NCBI GenBank assembly: GCA_017470485.1
Contig: JAFUYQ010000019.1
Span: forward strand, 1 to 64,000
DNA length: 64,000 bases
Source: Synergistaceae bacterium
Lineage (GTDB): Bacteria; Synergistota; Synergistia; Synergistales; Aminobacteriaceae
Direction: 5' to 3'
Under the pieces are notes generated by a model that worked only from the letters and a program-made list of their open reading frames with translations, did no database searches and was not told where the DNA came from. Both the position numbers and the translations under genes were made by a program. Below, piece by piece: positions 24,219 through 33,019 of this stretch. Position 1 is the first letter of the stretch. Each line of letters opens with the position of its first letter.

Positions 24219-25799
24219 TTGAGCAAGCATAAAAGAAAAAATAAGATTCGCATAAAAAATTCTGGGTATTCCCATTACGGGGCAAACCGTACCAAACCAA
24301 GTGTCATAGGCTGGAACTCACTATCAAAATCCCCTGCTGAAGATATATCCGATAATCTTGAATTACTGCGAGAACGCTCACGAGATTTATACGCCGGCGG
24401 AGGCCCGCTAGGACGAGGAGCGATTGACCGAATCGTCTTAAATTCAGTGGGGCCGGGATTAAGTTTGAATTGCCGGATACCAGCTGAAGTTTTGGGATTG
24501 TCAGAAGAAGAAGCGGAAGAATGGGAACATACTACTGAGCGAGAGTTTGCATTCTGGGCGGAAAGCAAAGAATGCGATATAACTCGGAGCATGAATTTTT
24601 ATGAACTGCAAAATCTTTGCTTCAAATCTGTTTTGCTCAACGGCGATGCGCTTGTAATGCTTCCGATGAGACGCACAAAAAATTTTCCTTATGATTTGCG
24701 AGTTTCCCTTATTGAGGGCGATCGCCTCCATGACCCGTTCATAAAACCTTATGGAAAATTGATTGACGGCGGAGTTGAATTTGACTTGGACGGAAAGCCG
24801 ATAGCTTACCACATAGCGAACCGGCATCCAGACAGTGAAATCGTAGGTCAGCCCATGTTGAAATATGTCAGAGTTCCTGCGTTCGGAGAGCTGACAGGGC
24901 GCAGAAATGTTTTGCACCTTCTGCCAATGGAACGAATTGGACAACATAGAGGCGTACCGTTCTTAGCACCAGTGATTGAAACGCTAAAGCAGTTAGGCCG
25001 GTATTCAGACGCAGAACTTATGGCGGCGGTTGTCGGAGGGATTTTTGCAATTTTTTTCGCTCACGGAATTGATGATAACGATACCTCCGATTACATAGGC
25101 GAAGAAGCGATGGCAAGTGAGCTTAAATTTCGAGAGAAGAGAGAAGCAGAAATTGAACAATTTCGAGATGATATAGGCAATCTAGGTCTTGGTGATATGT
25201 ATGGACTAGCCGGAATTATGCCGGAGGGATTTAAGCCAATGCAAGTCTCACCGTCAAGGCCAAATTCGGCTTTTGATTCTTTCGTTATGGCTCTTGTCCG
25301 TCAGATAGGAAGCGCGTTAGGCGTACCGGCAGAAGTGTTGTTCCTGAATTTTGAGAGTTCATACAGCGCGTCACGAGGAGCATTGCTTGAAGCATGGAAG
25401 TTATTTAGATATTGGCGAAGCTGGTGGGTAACGAATTTCTGTCAACCCATTTACGAAGAATGGCTTTGCGAGGCTGTTTTGAAAGGCCGTGTAAATGCGC
25501 CCGGATTTTTTGATAACCCTATGCTCAGATACTCATATTCATGGGCGGATTGGACAGGCCCGTCTCAAGGCCAGTTAGACCCTGTGAGGGAAGTGAAAGC
25601 TGCTGTCCTCAGAGTAGAAAACGGTTTCAGCACCCGTCAGCAGGAAACAGCAGAATTGACAGGCGGAGACTGGGAGCTGAATCACCGACAGCGAGTAAAG
25701 GAAGAAAAGCTGAGACGCGAGGCAGGTTTCACAAGTACGCCCGGCGATCAGATAAACGAGAAGGAGGATTCCAGTGTGGAAGATAACAGCGAAAAGTAA
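24219..25799 (+). CDS. Phage portal protein, lambda family
   Basis: 526 aa, usual length. DLYAGGGPLGRGAIDRIV and a long central stem region identify the lambda gpB family. It forms the 12-subunit ring at the capsid vertex. The TTG at 24219 is the first start after the previous stop; the 3' end overlaps the protease gene by 26 bp. Confidence 0.9.
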   Translation: MSKHKRKNKIRIKNSGYSHYGANRTKPSVIGWNSLSKSPAEDISDNLELLRERSRDLYAGGGPLGRGAIDRIVLNSVGPGLSLNCRIPAEVLGLSEEEAEEWEHTTEREFAFWAESKECDITRSMNFYELQNLCFKSVLLNGDALVMLPMRRTKNFPYDLRVSLIEGDRLHDPFIKPYGKLIDGGVEFDLDGKPIAYHIANRHPDSEIVGQPMLKYVRVPAFGELTGRRNVLHLLPMERIGQHRGVPFLAPVIETLKQLGRYSDAELMAAVVGGIFAIFFAHGIDDNDTSDYIGEEAMASELKFREKREAEIEQFRDDIGNLGLGDMYGLAGIMPEGFKPMQVSPSRPNSAFDSFVMALVRQIGSALGVPAEVLFLNFESSYSASRGALLEAWKLFRYWRSWWVTNFCQPIYEEWLCEAVLKGRVNAPGFFDNPMLRYSYSWADWTGPSQGQLDPVREVKAAVLRVENGFSTRQQETAELTGGDWELNHRQRVKEEKLRREAGFTSTPGDQINEKEDSSVEDNSEK

Positions 25800-26859
25800 T
25801 AGTGACGCTGAGATACTGCTTTACGATGAAATTTCCGAGTACGAAAGTGAAGACTGGGGCTTAATGAATGCCAAAGGTCTGATAAACAAAGTGAAGGCGC
25901 TAGGAAATATACAAAATATCACGTTGAGGATTAACTGCGTTGGCGGCGATGTTTTTGAGGCACAGGCAATGTACAGTTACCTGAAGTCGCACCCTGCAAA
26001 TATAACGGTCAGGGTAGACGGATTAGCGGCAAGCGCGGCGAGTGTCGTAGCAATGGCCGGAAATAAGGTCATTATGTCAGCAGGCGCGTTAATGATGATA
26101 CACAATCCAGCTGGAGGAGTGTGGGGCGAAGCTGAAGACATGAGAGACACAGCGGAAATCCTCGACAAAATCCGAGACACAATCGCCAATGTCTACGTAG
26201 CGAAGACAGGTCTTGACCGTGAAAAAGTAATCTCCATGATGAATGATGAAACATGGCTGACCGCAAACGAAGCGCATAATCTGAAATTTTGTGATGAGGT
26301 AGAAGGAAGCGTTGCGGTTACTGCGATGGCCGTGAAGGGCGGAACAATATTTAAGAGTGGTTTCGGTTTCGCTCGGATAGACGGATTTTTGAGCGAGAAA
26401 CTGCCGAAAAACGCTGTCAAAATCGATATTCCGTCAGCAACAGAAGACAAATCAAAGGAGGTCAAAACCGAAATGGATATAAAGAATGTGATTGAACTGG
26501 AAAAAGTGTACCCAGATTTTGCCGGAGAAATCAGGAACACAGCCGATGAAGCCGGATACAAACGCGGAGTTCAAGCAGAACGCGAAAGGCTCAAGGCGTT
26601 GGACGGTTTGAACGCGCCCGGACGTGAGGCAATAATCGCAAAGGCTAAGTACGGAGAACCGAAAGACGCGAGAGATGTAGCGATTGAACTTTTACAGGCC
26701 GACCGAACACAGGCTCAATTGAACGCCCTACATCAGGACGCAGAAACAGTAAATGGAGCGTTACCGCCTCAGAGAGATATTCCCTCCGACAAAGCAGATG
26801 AAGAAGCGGCAATGAATGCGGTCGCCAACGAGATTAGCAGAATGAGAGGATACAGATAA
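25774..26859 (+). CDS. Head maturation protease, S14/ClpP-like, with scaffold region
   Basis: 361 aa. N-terminal ClpP fold with nucleophile Ser in LAASAASVVAMAG and His in MMIHNPAGG; C-terminal part (from about residue 230) is charged and helical, as in lambda C/Nu3 where a scaffold is embedded. It matures the procapsid. GTG start at 25774 after AAGGAGG. Confidence 0.88.
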   Translation: MWKITAKSNSDAEILLYDEISEYESEDWGLMNAKGLINKVKALGNIQNITLRINCVGGDVFEAQAMYSYLKSHPANITVRVDGLAASAASVVAMAGNKVIMSAGALMMIHNPAGGVWGEAEDMRDTAEILDKIRDTIANVYVAKTGLDREKVISMMNDETWLTANEAHNLKFCDEVEGSVAVTAMAVKGGTIFKSGFGFARIDGFLSEKLPKNAVKIDIPSATEDKSKEVKTEMDIKNVIELEKVYPDFAGEIRNTADEAGYKRGVQAERERLKALDGLNAPGREAIIAKAKYGEPKDARDVAIELLQADRTQAQLNALHQDAETVNGALPPQRDIPSDKADEEAAMNAVANEISRMRGYR

Positions 26860-27272
26860 TGGCTGATGAAAAGAAGCAGGTTGAATTTCGTTTAATCAAA
26901 ACCGAAGGAACAGTACCGCCGCCCGATGAGTTAATCGCCGGAAATAAAGGAGCGGTATATACAGACATCGTGAAAATTTCAGCTTCGGGAACATTCAAGA
27001 GAGGCACACTGTTAATGGCCGGAGCTGACGGTTATGTAGCGTCAACACAGGAAGGACTCGCAACAGCCACCGGAATTTGTATTCTTTGTGATGACATTAC
27101 AATCGGCGAGAATGAATTTGCGGAAGTTCCAGTGTATTTTGAGGGCGAGTTTAATGACGCTTGTGTCATATTGCCGTTTGAAGGAGAAGACGATGACCAT
27201 GATACGCTCATTGAGGCAATCAGAGAGCCGCTCAGGAAGTCAAAAATCTTTTTGAGGCATATACACGAGTAG
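26859..27272 (+). CDS. Head decoration protein, lambda gpD-like
   Basis: 137 aa, with DIVKISASGTFKRGTLLMAG and ATGICILCDDIT in the arrangement of PF02924 decoration proteins, which bind the expanded capsid at three-fold sites. Position between protease and major capsid fits. Overlaps the protease by 1 bp. Confidence 0.8.
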   Translation: MADEKKQVEFRLIKTEGTVPPPDELIAGNKGAVYTDIVKISASGTFKRGTLLMAGADGYVASTQEGLATATGICILCDDITIGENEFAEVPVYFEGEFNDACVILPFEGEDDDHDTLIEAIREPLRKSKIFLRHIHE

Positions 27273-27285
27273 GGAGTGAAAAAGA

Positions 27286-28557
27286 ATGAGAGATTACTAC
27301 GAACCCAAATTTCTGGCTGGCGTGATTAGAAAAACGCCGGGATTAAAAACGTTTTTCAAGCGAAGATTTTTCAAGAACACAATGACGTTTCCGACCGAAA
27401 AAGTCAGCTTTGAATTTCAGGACAACAAACGCAGGTTAGCTCCCTATGTCAGCCCCCGACTGGGTTCTGAGACAATAGAGCGTGATGAATATTCATTGAA
27501 GACGTACACAGCTCCGTTAATTGCTCCGAACCGTGTAATCACCAATGACACACTTGCACAGAAATTACTCGATGAACCCACATGGAACTCAGGAATGACC
27601 CCAGAGGACAGAGCGGCCAAAATTGCAGCGCAGGACATAATGGACTTGCAGGACACAATAACGCGCCGTGAAGAGTATATGTGTGCGAGAGTTAAACAGG
27701 ACGGTAAGCTCGTAATCAAAGGCAAGGGCGTAAATGAGGTTGTAGATTACGGCTTTGAAAATGTCGTTATCGTTGACGCGGCTGACCGCTGGACACCGAC
27801 ATTTGACATCATGGGACAGCTAAGTACGATAGCCCGTGAAATGAGCAAGGACGGAATTAATCCTGACATGCTAATTTTGGGAGCAGATGCTGCGGATATG
27901 ATGCTGAAAAATGAAAGATACCTGAAGCTTCTTGACAACCGCAGGGTTGAAATCGGCGAAATCAAACCCTCCGAACTTGAAAACGGAATAACGTATCTCG
28001 GACGGATTATTGTGCCGGGAGCGACATTCGAGCTTTACAGCTATACGGAGTGGTATCCTGATACAACGGACTTGGACGCGGACGGACAGCCGAAACTAAA
28101 ACCGCTCGTTGACCCAGAGACAGTGATAATCCAGTCGAGCCGGGAGAGGAACTCAATGCTTTACGGAGCGATCACTCACATCGACAAGCGCGGCAACTTC
28201 GTTACACACATGGACGAATATGTACCGCGCTCGTGGTTTACAGAAAATCCATCGCAAAAGTTTGTTGAGATTTCACCTCGTCCCCTTCCAATGCCGCATG
28301 ACCTGAAGTCATGGTGTGTCTTAAAGGGCGTAAACAGGTGCAGCATGATAAGACTAAAAAATGTTCAATTCATTTCCAATGGACGAATTTTTAGGACAGG
28401 CGAAGCCTTGCCTGATAATCCCACTACTCGTTCACTTGTTGAAAAGGGATTTGCGGAAATCGTTGCTGATACGCCTAAAAAGTCAGCAAAAGCCGTCAAA
28501 AAGTCTGAGCCTGATAAGGCAGTACCAACACAGGAAAATGTTAAAAGCAATCCATGA
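27286..28557 (+). CDS. Major capsid protein, lambda gpE-like, with C-terminal extension
   Basis: 423 aa, about 75 residues longer than lambda gpE. The first 345 residues match the family (TFPTEKVSFEF near the N-terminus, FVTHMDEYVPRSWF late). The extra tail (from about residue 350, MIRLKNVQFISNGRIFRTGE) resembles a small separate head-fibre or FI-like domain, followed by a Lys-rich end. Confidence 0.88.
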   Translation: MRDYYEPKFLAGVIRKTPGLKTFFKRRFFKNTMTFPTEKVSFEFQDNKRRLAPYVSPRLGSETIERDEYSLKTYTAPLIAPNRVITNDTLAQKLLDEPTWNSGMTPEDRAAKIAAQDIMDLQDTITRREEYMCARVKQDGKLVIKGKGVNEVVDYGFENVVIVDAADRWTPTFDIMGQLSTIAREMSKDGINPDMLILGADAADMMLKNERYLKLLDNRRVEIGEIKPSELENGITYLGRIIVPGATFELYSYTEWYPDTTDLDADGQPKLKPLVDPETVIIQSSRERNSMLYGAITHIDKRGNFVTHMDEYVPRSWFTENPSQKFVEISPRPLPMPHDLKSWCVLKGVNRCSMIRLKNVQFISNGRIFRTGEALPDNPTTRSLVEKGFAEIVADTPKKSAKAVKKSEPDKAVPTQENVKSNP

Positions 28558-28909
28558 TTTATACGCACGAGATGAGACTTTTCTCGATTTTCTGGCACAC
28601 GATCTTGACGATGACGCTGTATGGTTTAACAACTCCGAATTTGCCCGCTATCACGATGTGAACGGCAGAAAAATCCTTTCAGTATTTTCAACGGACACAA
28701 AGGACAAAAAGCTCAATATAACTATTGACGGACACACTCCAGAAGGTATCAGCAAGGGGAGTGGAGTTTTTTATGCCCGCGCGAAGGATTTTAAGAAGGA
28801 GATTGCGATAGGGGCAAAGTTCAAACTGAACGGCAAGTCGTACACAGTGTCAGAGGCACGGCTGATACAAGACCAGATATGGCGGGTTGAATTGGAGGCG
28901 AATCATTGA
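28538..28909 (+). CDS. Head-tail joining protein, lambda FII-like
   Basis: About 123 aa, overlapping the capsid gene by 20 bp. FNNSEFARYHDVNGRKILSVF and the C-terminal SEARLIQDQIWRVEL are typical of the PF05354 family that seals the neck. The start is inferred from overlap; the ribosome site is weak. Confidence 0.65.
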   Translation: MLKAIHDLYARDETFLDFLAHDLDDDAVWFNNSEFARYHDVNGRKILSVFSTDTKDKKLNITIDGHTPEGISKGSGVFYARAKDFKKEIAIGAKFKLNGKSYTVSEARLIQDQIWRVELEANH

Positions 28910-29478
28910 TGGGCGCACCTATAAACATAATGTTTGACACATCAGCTTTAAAGCGTGCAGGAGTAACACTCTCAAAAGCTCCCGAAGAGATAAAAATAGC
29001 TGTATCGCATGCTGTTAATCGTTCGCTCGAAACCTTTAAGAGTGCAAATATAAAAGAAACGGCGCAGAAATATTTTGTTAAGCAGAAGGATTTACGACCG
29101 AGTCTGACCGTAAAAAAATCTTATGGCGGAGAATTGCAAGGTGCGGTAATTGCAAGAGGGGAACGGAAGCCATTGCCTCAATACATGATTAGTCCCAAAC
29201 ACTCACCAGTAAAAAATGGTAGTTTTCGTGGGGCAGTCAAAAGGCTTGGAGGATTGAAACCTATTCCTCTTGCGTTCCTGATGCCAAGCAAGAAAGGGCT
29301 TCATGCTGTAATCCGCGATAAATTAGGCGAAAATGAGAGGCTGAGAGTCCTAATGAGTCCGTCAATCCCTCAGTTAACGAAAAACAAAGAGACAGTGGCA
29401 GAAGCTACACAAAAGGCCGAAGAGACATTTACGAAAAGGCTTGATCATGAGCTTAAACGTGTCGGGTTATTGCCATGA
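28909..29478 (+). CDS. Minor tail protein Z-like
   Basis: About 189 aa. MFDTSALKRAGVTLSKAPEEI and VNRSLETFKSANIKETA match the lambda gpZ-like family, involved in tail completion. Lysine-rich. TTG 28906 is an alternative start with slightly better spacing from GGAGG. Confidence 0.65.
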   Translation: MGAPINIMFDTSALKRAGVTLSKAPEEIKIAVSHAVNRSLETFKSANIKETAQKYFVKQKDLRPSLTVKKSYGGELQGAVIARGERKPLPQYMISPKHSPVKNGSFRGAVKRLGGLKPIPLAFLMPSKKGLHAVIRDKLGENERLRVLMSPSIPQLTKNKETVAEATQKAEETFTKRLDHELKRVGLLP

Positions 29479-29540
29479 AGAAATACAAGCCCTACATGCG
29501 AGTAGGAACGGGGTTATGGTCATTAGACAAAGGAGCAAAA

Positions 29541-30152
29541 ATGACAGAACTTGGATTAATTGACGCTCTTGTAGCGTTTTTAAAAGAAGTTTTTGCGGAT
29601 TATCAGCTACCGGCTAAGAGCGGACTTTTGCAGAATGTGAGAGTTTTTGCACAATATTTACCGCAGCCGGAAGCGGTGGAGGTCAATGCAGATGATGATG
29701 ATTGCGATGAAGGAGCTGAATCAGCTGAGACTGCTGAAGATGAGACTGAAGAGACGGTATCGGAGAATCCAACGGAACCTCAAGGCTATTCAGCTGCAGA
29801 CATCGAGGGTAATTTCCCCTGTGTAATCGTGAAATTCGAGGAAAGCACAATCCGCGAAGAAAAAACGATTGATATGGTACGTATCAATGTCAGTATTCTG
29901 GTTGGAGTTTATGATGAATCAGCGGATTATCAGGGGTATCGAGATGTTCTTAACATCATGGACAGGATCAAACTGGAGATTTTGACGCTTCCTTCGAGGG
30001 TACTTGCCCAGAGATACAGGCTTGAAATGCCGCTGAAAGATTACCTTCCGGCAGAGCAGCCATATCCGATTTTTATGGGAGTGATTGAGACGGTATGGGA
30101 GACAGGACGGCCGTTAATGCCTAATCACCCACGATGTGAAATAAGATTTTGA
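29541..30152 (+). CDS. Putative tail terminator/completion protein
   Basis: 203 aa. The beginning (ELGLIDALVAFLKEVF) and end (MGVIETVWETGRPL) resemble tail terminator proteins; a 45-residue Asp/Glu-rich insert (VNADDDDCDEGAE onward) is inserted between them. ATG 29541 with AAAGGAG is preferred to ATG 29475. Confidence 0.5.
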   Translation: MTELGLIDALVAFLKEVFADYQLPAKSGLLQNVRVFAQYLPQPEAVEVNADDDDCDEGAESAETAEDETEETVSENPTEPQGYSAADIEGNFPCVIVKFEESTIREEKTIDMVRINVSILVGVYDESADYQGYRDVLNIMDRIKLEILTLPSRVLAQRYRLEMPLKDYLPAEQPYPIFMGVIETVWETGRPLMPNHPRCEIRF

Positions 30153-30161
30153 GGTGAGAAC

Positions 30162-30509
30162 ATGGAAGAAGAATTAATGCTTAATGAAAGTGTTGACACG
30201 GAAATACCGTCAGAGCCGGAGAATGAGCCGATGATTTACATCGGCCCGAACATAGTGGCATTTGGCCTGATGAGATTTCAGGTGTACAGGGGAGGATTAC
30301 CGCTGACAGTCAAAAAAGCGGTTGAGAAAATCCCCGAAATACGGGAACTGATAGTTCCAGTAAGCGAGCTTGAGGAAATGAGGCAGAAAATTGACAAGGC
30401 GGGCACGAATGAAGCCCGTCTTTTTTATACAGTACAGACAGAAGCGGAGAAGTTCAATGTTGAATACAGGCGTGAACTTCACGGCGCAAAAGGAAGGAGG
30501 AGCGTTTAA
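30162..30509 (+). CDS. Hypothetical protein before the tail sheath
   Basis: 115 aa, acidic N-terminus then IYIGPNIVAFGLMRFQVYRGGLP. It occurs directly upstream of sheath genes in related phages as far as I recall; role unknown. GAGGTGAG precedes ATG. Confidence 0.6.
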   Translation: MEEELMLNESVDTEIPSEPENEPMIYIGPNIVAFGLMRFQVYRGGLPLTVKKAVEKIPEIRELIVPVSELEEMRQKIDKAGTNEARLFYTVQTEAEKFNVEYRRELHGAKGRRSV

Positions 30510-31972
30510 TGGCGTTCAGACACGGCGTATACAAGCAGGAAGTGCCTACATCGCTTTCATCTCCAGTACGGACAGAATCAGGACTTCCTGTCATTGTTGG
30601 AACAGCACCGATACACTTGGCCTCAGATGAGGAAAGCTTGAAAAACGTCAACAAGCCTAAGTTAATCTATGATTACAACGAGGCAGTGAGTATGTTCGGA
30701 TTTTCAAGGAACTGGGAAAAATACACGTTATGCGAGTTCATATACAGCCAGTTCGCGCTGTTCGCGACCTCTCCATGCGTGTTAATCAACGTTTTAGACC
30801 CGGAGAAGCACAAAGAAGTTGTAGCCCCCGCCGACTTCCCCATAACAAACGGCGAGGCAAACTTAGGGCAGGATGTGATTCTTGCGAAAGGCGTAACATT
30901 CGAGGCCGGAACGACATATACAGCCGGCACGGATTATTCTCTGGGCTATGATGAAAGCGGCAACGCTATTCTCTCGGTGATCAAGGGCGGAAGGCTGGCA
31001 GCCGCAAGCACGGTAAAAGTAGGCTTCACGCGAATAAAGCCTGACATGGTAACTTCATATGACATCATCGGAGGAATTGACGCGAATACGGACGCTAAGA
31101 CGGGATTTGAGCTTGTCAACAGCGTGTTCCCGAAATTCCGAATGATTCCCGGACTTTTAGGTTCTCCGAAATGGTCAACAAAGCCGGAAGTCGCTGCCGT
31201 GATGAGGGCTAAAGCTGAGAATATTAACGGTGTTTTTACGGCCATGAGTGTTGTTGACATTCCGAGCGATTCAGAGGGCGCGGACAGATATTCAGAAGCT
31301 CCAGAATGGAAGAGTCGCAACAATTACACGGGAATTCATGAGATAGTATGCTGGCCGAAAGTGAAGCTCGGTGATGACGTGTTTCATTTATCGACACAGT
31401 TAATCGGCCTAATGAACAAGACGGACGCTAATAATGATGATACGCCTTATGTTTCGCCGTCTAACAAGTCGCTTCAGATGGATTCATGCGTAACCGATGA
31501 CGGAAGCGAGGTTGATTTGGGGCTTGACACTGCCAACTATCTTAACGGTCAGGGAATAGTTACGGCTCTGAACTGGACAGGAGGCTGGAGGGCTTGGGGG
31601 AACAGGACAGGAGCGTTCCCCGACAACACGGACGTTAAAGACAAATTCATTGCGGTGCGCCGTATGTTTGACTGGATAGGCAATGAATTTGTGCGAACAA
31701 TGTGGCAGAACGTTGACGCGGATATGAGCCTGCGCTTAATCAGGACAGTGCTGAACAGCTACAACATCAGGCTTGACGGTTTGGCGGCGCGGGGCATTAT
31801 ATTGGGTGGACGTATCGAGTTCATGAGTACAGAGAATCCGGCGACAGATTTGCTTGACGGGATTATGCGCTTCCACATATATTTTTCTCCGGCTGTCCCT
31901 GCGGAACAGATTTGGGGCATTCTCGAATACGATCCGGGTTATCTCGGTCAGCTTTTCAGCACGGCAGCATAG
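30509..31972 (+). CDS. Contractile tail sheath protein
   Basis: 487 aa. HGVYKQEVPTSLSSPVRTESGLPVIVGTAP at the N-terminus and the C-terminal RFHIYFSPAVPAEQIWGILEYDP are typical of Mu/P2-like sheaths. It makes the virion a myophage. Starts 1 nt inside the previous stop. Confidence 0.92.
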   Translation: MAFRHGVYKQEVPTSLSSPVRTESGLPVIVGTAPIHLASDEESLKNVNKPKLIYDYNEAVSMFGFSRNWEKYTLCEFIYSQFALFATSPCVLINVLDPEKHKEVVAPADFPITNGEANLGQDVILAKGVTFEAGTTYTAGTDYSLGYDESGNAILSVIKGGRLAAASTVKVGFTRIKPDMVTSYDIIGGIDANTDAKTGFELVNSVFPKFRMIPGLLGSPKWSTKPEVAAVMRAKAENINGVFTAMSVVDIPSDSEGADRYSEAPEWKSRNNYTGIHEIVCWPKVKLGDDVFHLSTQLIGLMNKTDANNDDTPYVSPSNKSLQMDSCVTDDGSEVDLGLDTANYLNGQGIVTALNWTGGWRAWGNRTGAFPDNTDVKDKFIAVRRMFDWIGNEFVRTMWQNVDADMSLRLIRTVLNSYNIRLDGLAARGIILGGRIEFMSTENPATDLLDGIMRFHIYFSPAVPAEQIWGILEYDPGYLGQLFSTAA

Positions 31973-31985
31973 GGGGGATTGAAGC

Positions 31986-32507
31986 ATGAGCAATATAATT
32001 CCCGAAAAAAGCATAAATTTCAAGGTTTACCTTAACGGCACGGATTTACTTGGAGTAGCGGAAGGCACAATTCCAGTTCTTGAAGCAATGACGAGTGAAG
32101 TCAAAGGCGCGGGAATCGCGGGCGTGGTTGAGAGTCCTGTGTTAGGGCATTTTAACTCAACAAATTTCTCCCTAACGTGGAGAACGGTAACAGACGATAC
32201 TCTGAAGCTGTTTGACCATGTAACTAATGACATCGAGCTGTTCTCCGCGCTTCAGCAGTATGACGCAGGGCTCGGCGTGTATAAAGTAGTGCCGCTTCAG
32301 GTGTCTATCAGGGCAATAACGAAGACAAGCACGTCGGGTAATCTGGCAGTCGGCGATCTTATGGACACGCAGACGGAGTTCGAGGTTGTACGCATGAAGA
32401 TATATCTCGACAACAAAGAACGTATTGTTATGGATAAGTACAACTACATCTTCAGCATTGACGGCGTAAACAGGCTCGCGGAAGTAAAAGCCGCGCTGGG
32501 AATGTAA
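31986..32507 (+). CDS. Tail tube protein
   Basis: 173 aa, right after the sheath. NFKVYLNGTDLLGVAEGTIP and AGVVESPVLGHF match P2 FII-type major tail tube proteins. Confidence 0.88.
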   Translation: MSNIIPEKSINFKVYLNGTDLLGVAEGTIPVLEAMTSEVKGAGIAGVVESPVLGHFNSTNFSLTWRTVTDDTLKLFDHVTNDIELFSALQQYDAGLGVYKVVPLQVSIRAITKTSTSGNLAVGDLMDTQTEFEVVRMKIYLDNKERIVMDKYNYIFSIDGVNRLAEVKAALGM

Positions 32508-32524
32508 TAACAGGAGGCAAAAAG

Positions 32525-32863
32525 ATGAAAATACATTTGAAGAAGGCTATATCATTCAAGGGCAATGAGCTTCAGACGCTGGATTTAGACCTTGACACGC
32601 TGACAGGCGAAGACCTTATAAAGGCAGAATCAGAAGTTTTACAAAGCGGAGGAACACCTTTACAAACGCTGAGTTTTTCGAGACCCTACGCAATTACAAT
32701 CGCGGCTAAAGCGTTGCGTATGCCCGTTGAAATTTTAAGGCAGATGGGAGCGCGTGATTTCTCGAAAATAGTCAATGGGGTGCAGACTTTTTTAGCGGCA
32801 TCGGACTCGGAGGAATCACCACAAGAAACAGAGAATCCTCCGCAAGAATTATCCGCCGTATAG
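32525..32863 (+). CDS. Tail assembly chaperone, short form
   Basis: 112 aa, PF10109-like (LDLDTLTGEDLIKAE, ITIAAKALRMPVEIL). It lies between tube and tape measure, the place of P2 gene E. The frame ends at TAG 32861-32863; a -1 frameshift gives a longer form. Confidence 0.82.
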   Translation: MKIHLKKAISFKGNELQTLDLDLDTLTGEDLIKAESEVLQSGGTPLQTLSFSRPYAITIAAKALRMPVEILRQMGARDFSKIVNGVQTFLAASDSEESPQETENPPQELSAV

Positions 32864-33012
32864 CGGTCAGGCTTGCGAGAGCTGATACAGGGACACCAGT
32901 TACGGAATGGCTCAAAATGCCGTTAAGCGAGCTTCCTGAATGGTATAGTCTTGTGAAAGATGAGTCGGAGAAATTAGAGCGAGAAATCGAAAAACGCAGG
33001 AAAGGCAGGTGA
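32525..33012 (+). CDS. Tail assembly chaperone, -1 frameshift product
   Basis: At 32788-32794 the sequence is T TTT TTA in phase (ACT TTT TTA GCG), the classical -1 slippery heptamer. From there the -1 frame is open for 72 more codons to TGA 33010-33012 and ends TEWLKMPLSELPEWYSLVKDE-like (LPEWYSL is typical of E'). The fused product is about 162 aa, matching P2 E/E+E'. Frameshifting is inferred. Confidence 0.75.
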
Positions 33013-33019
33013 TTTCACG

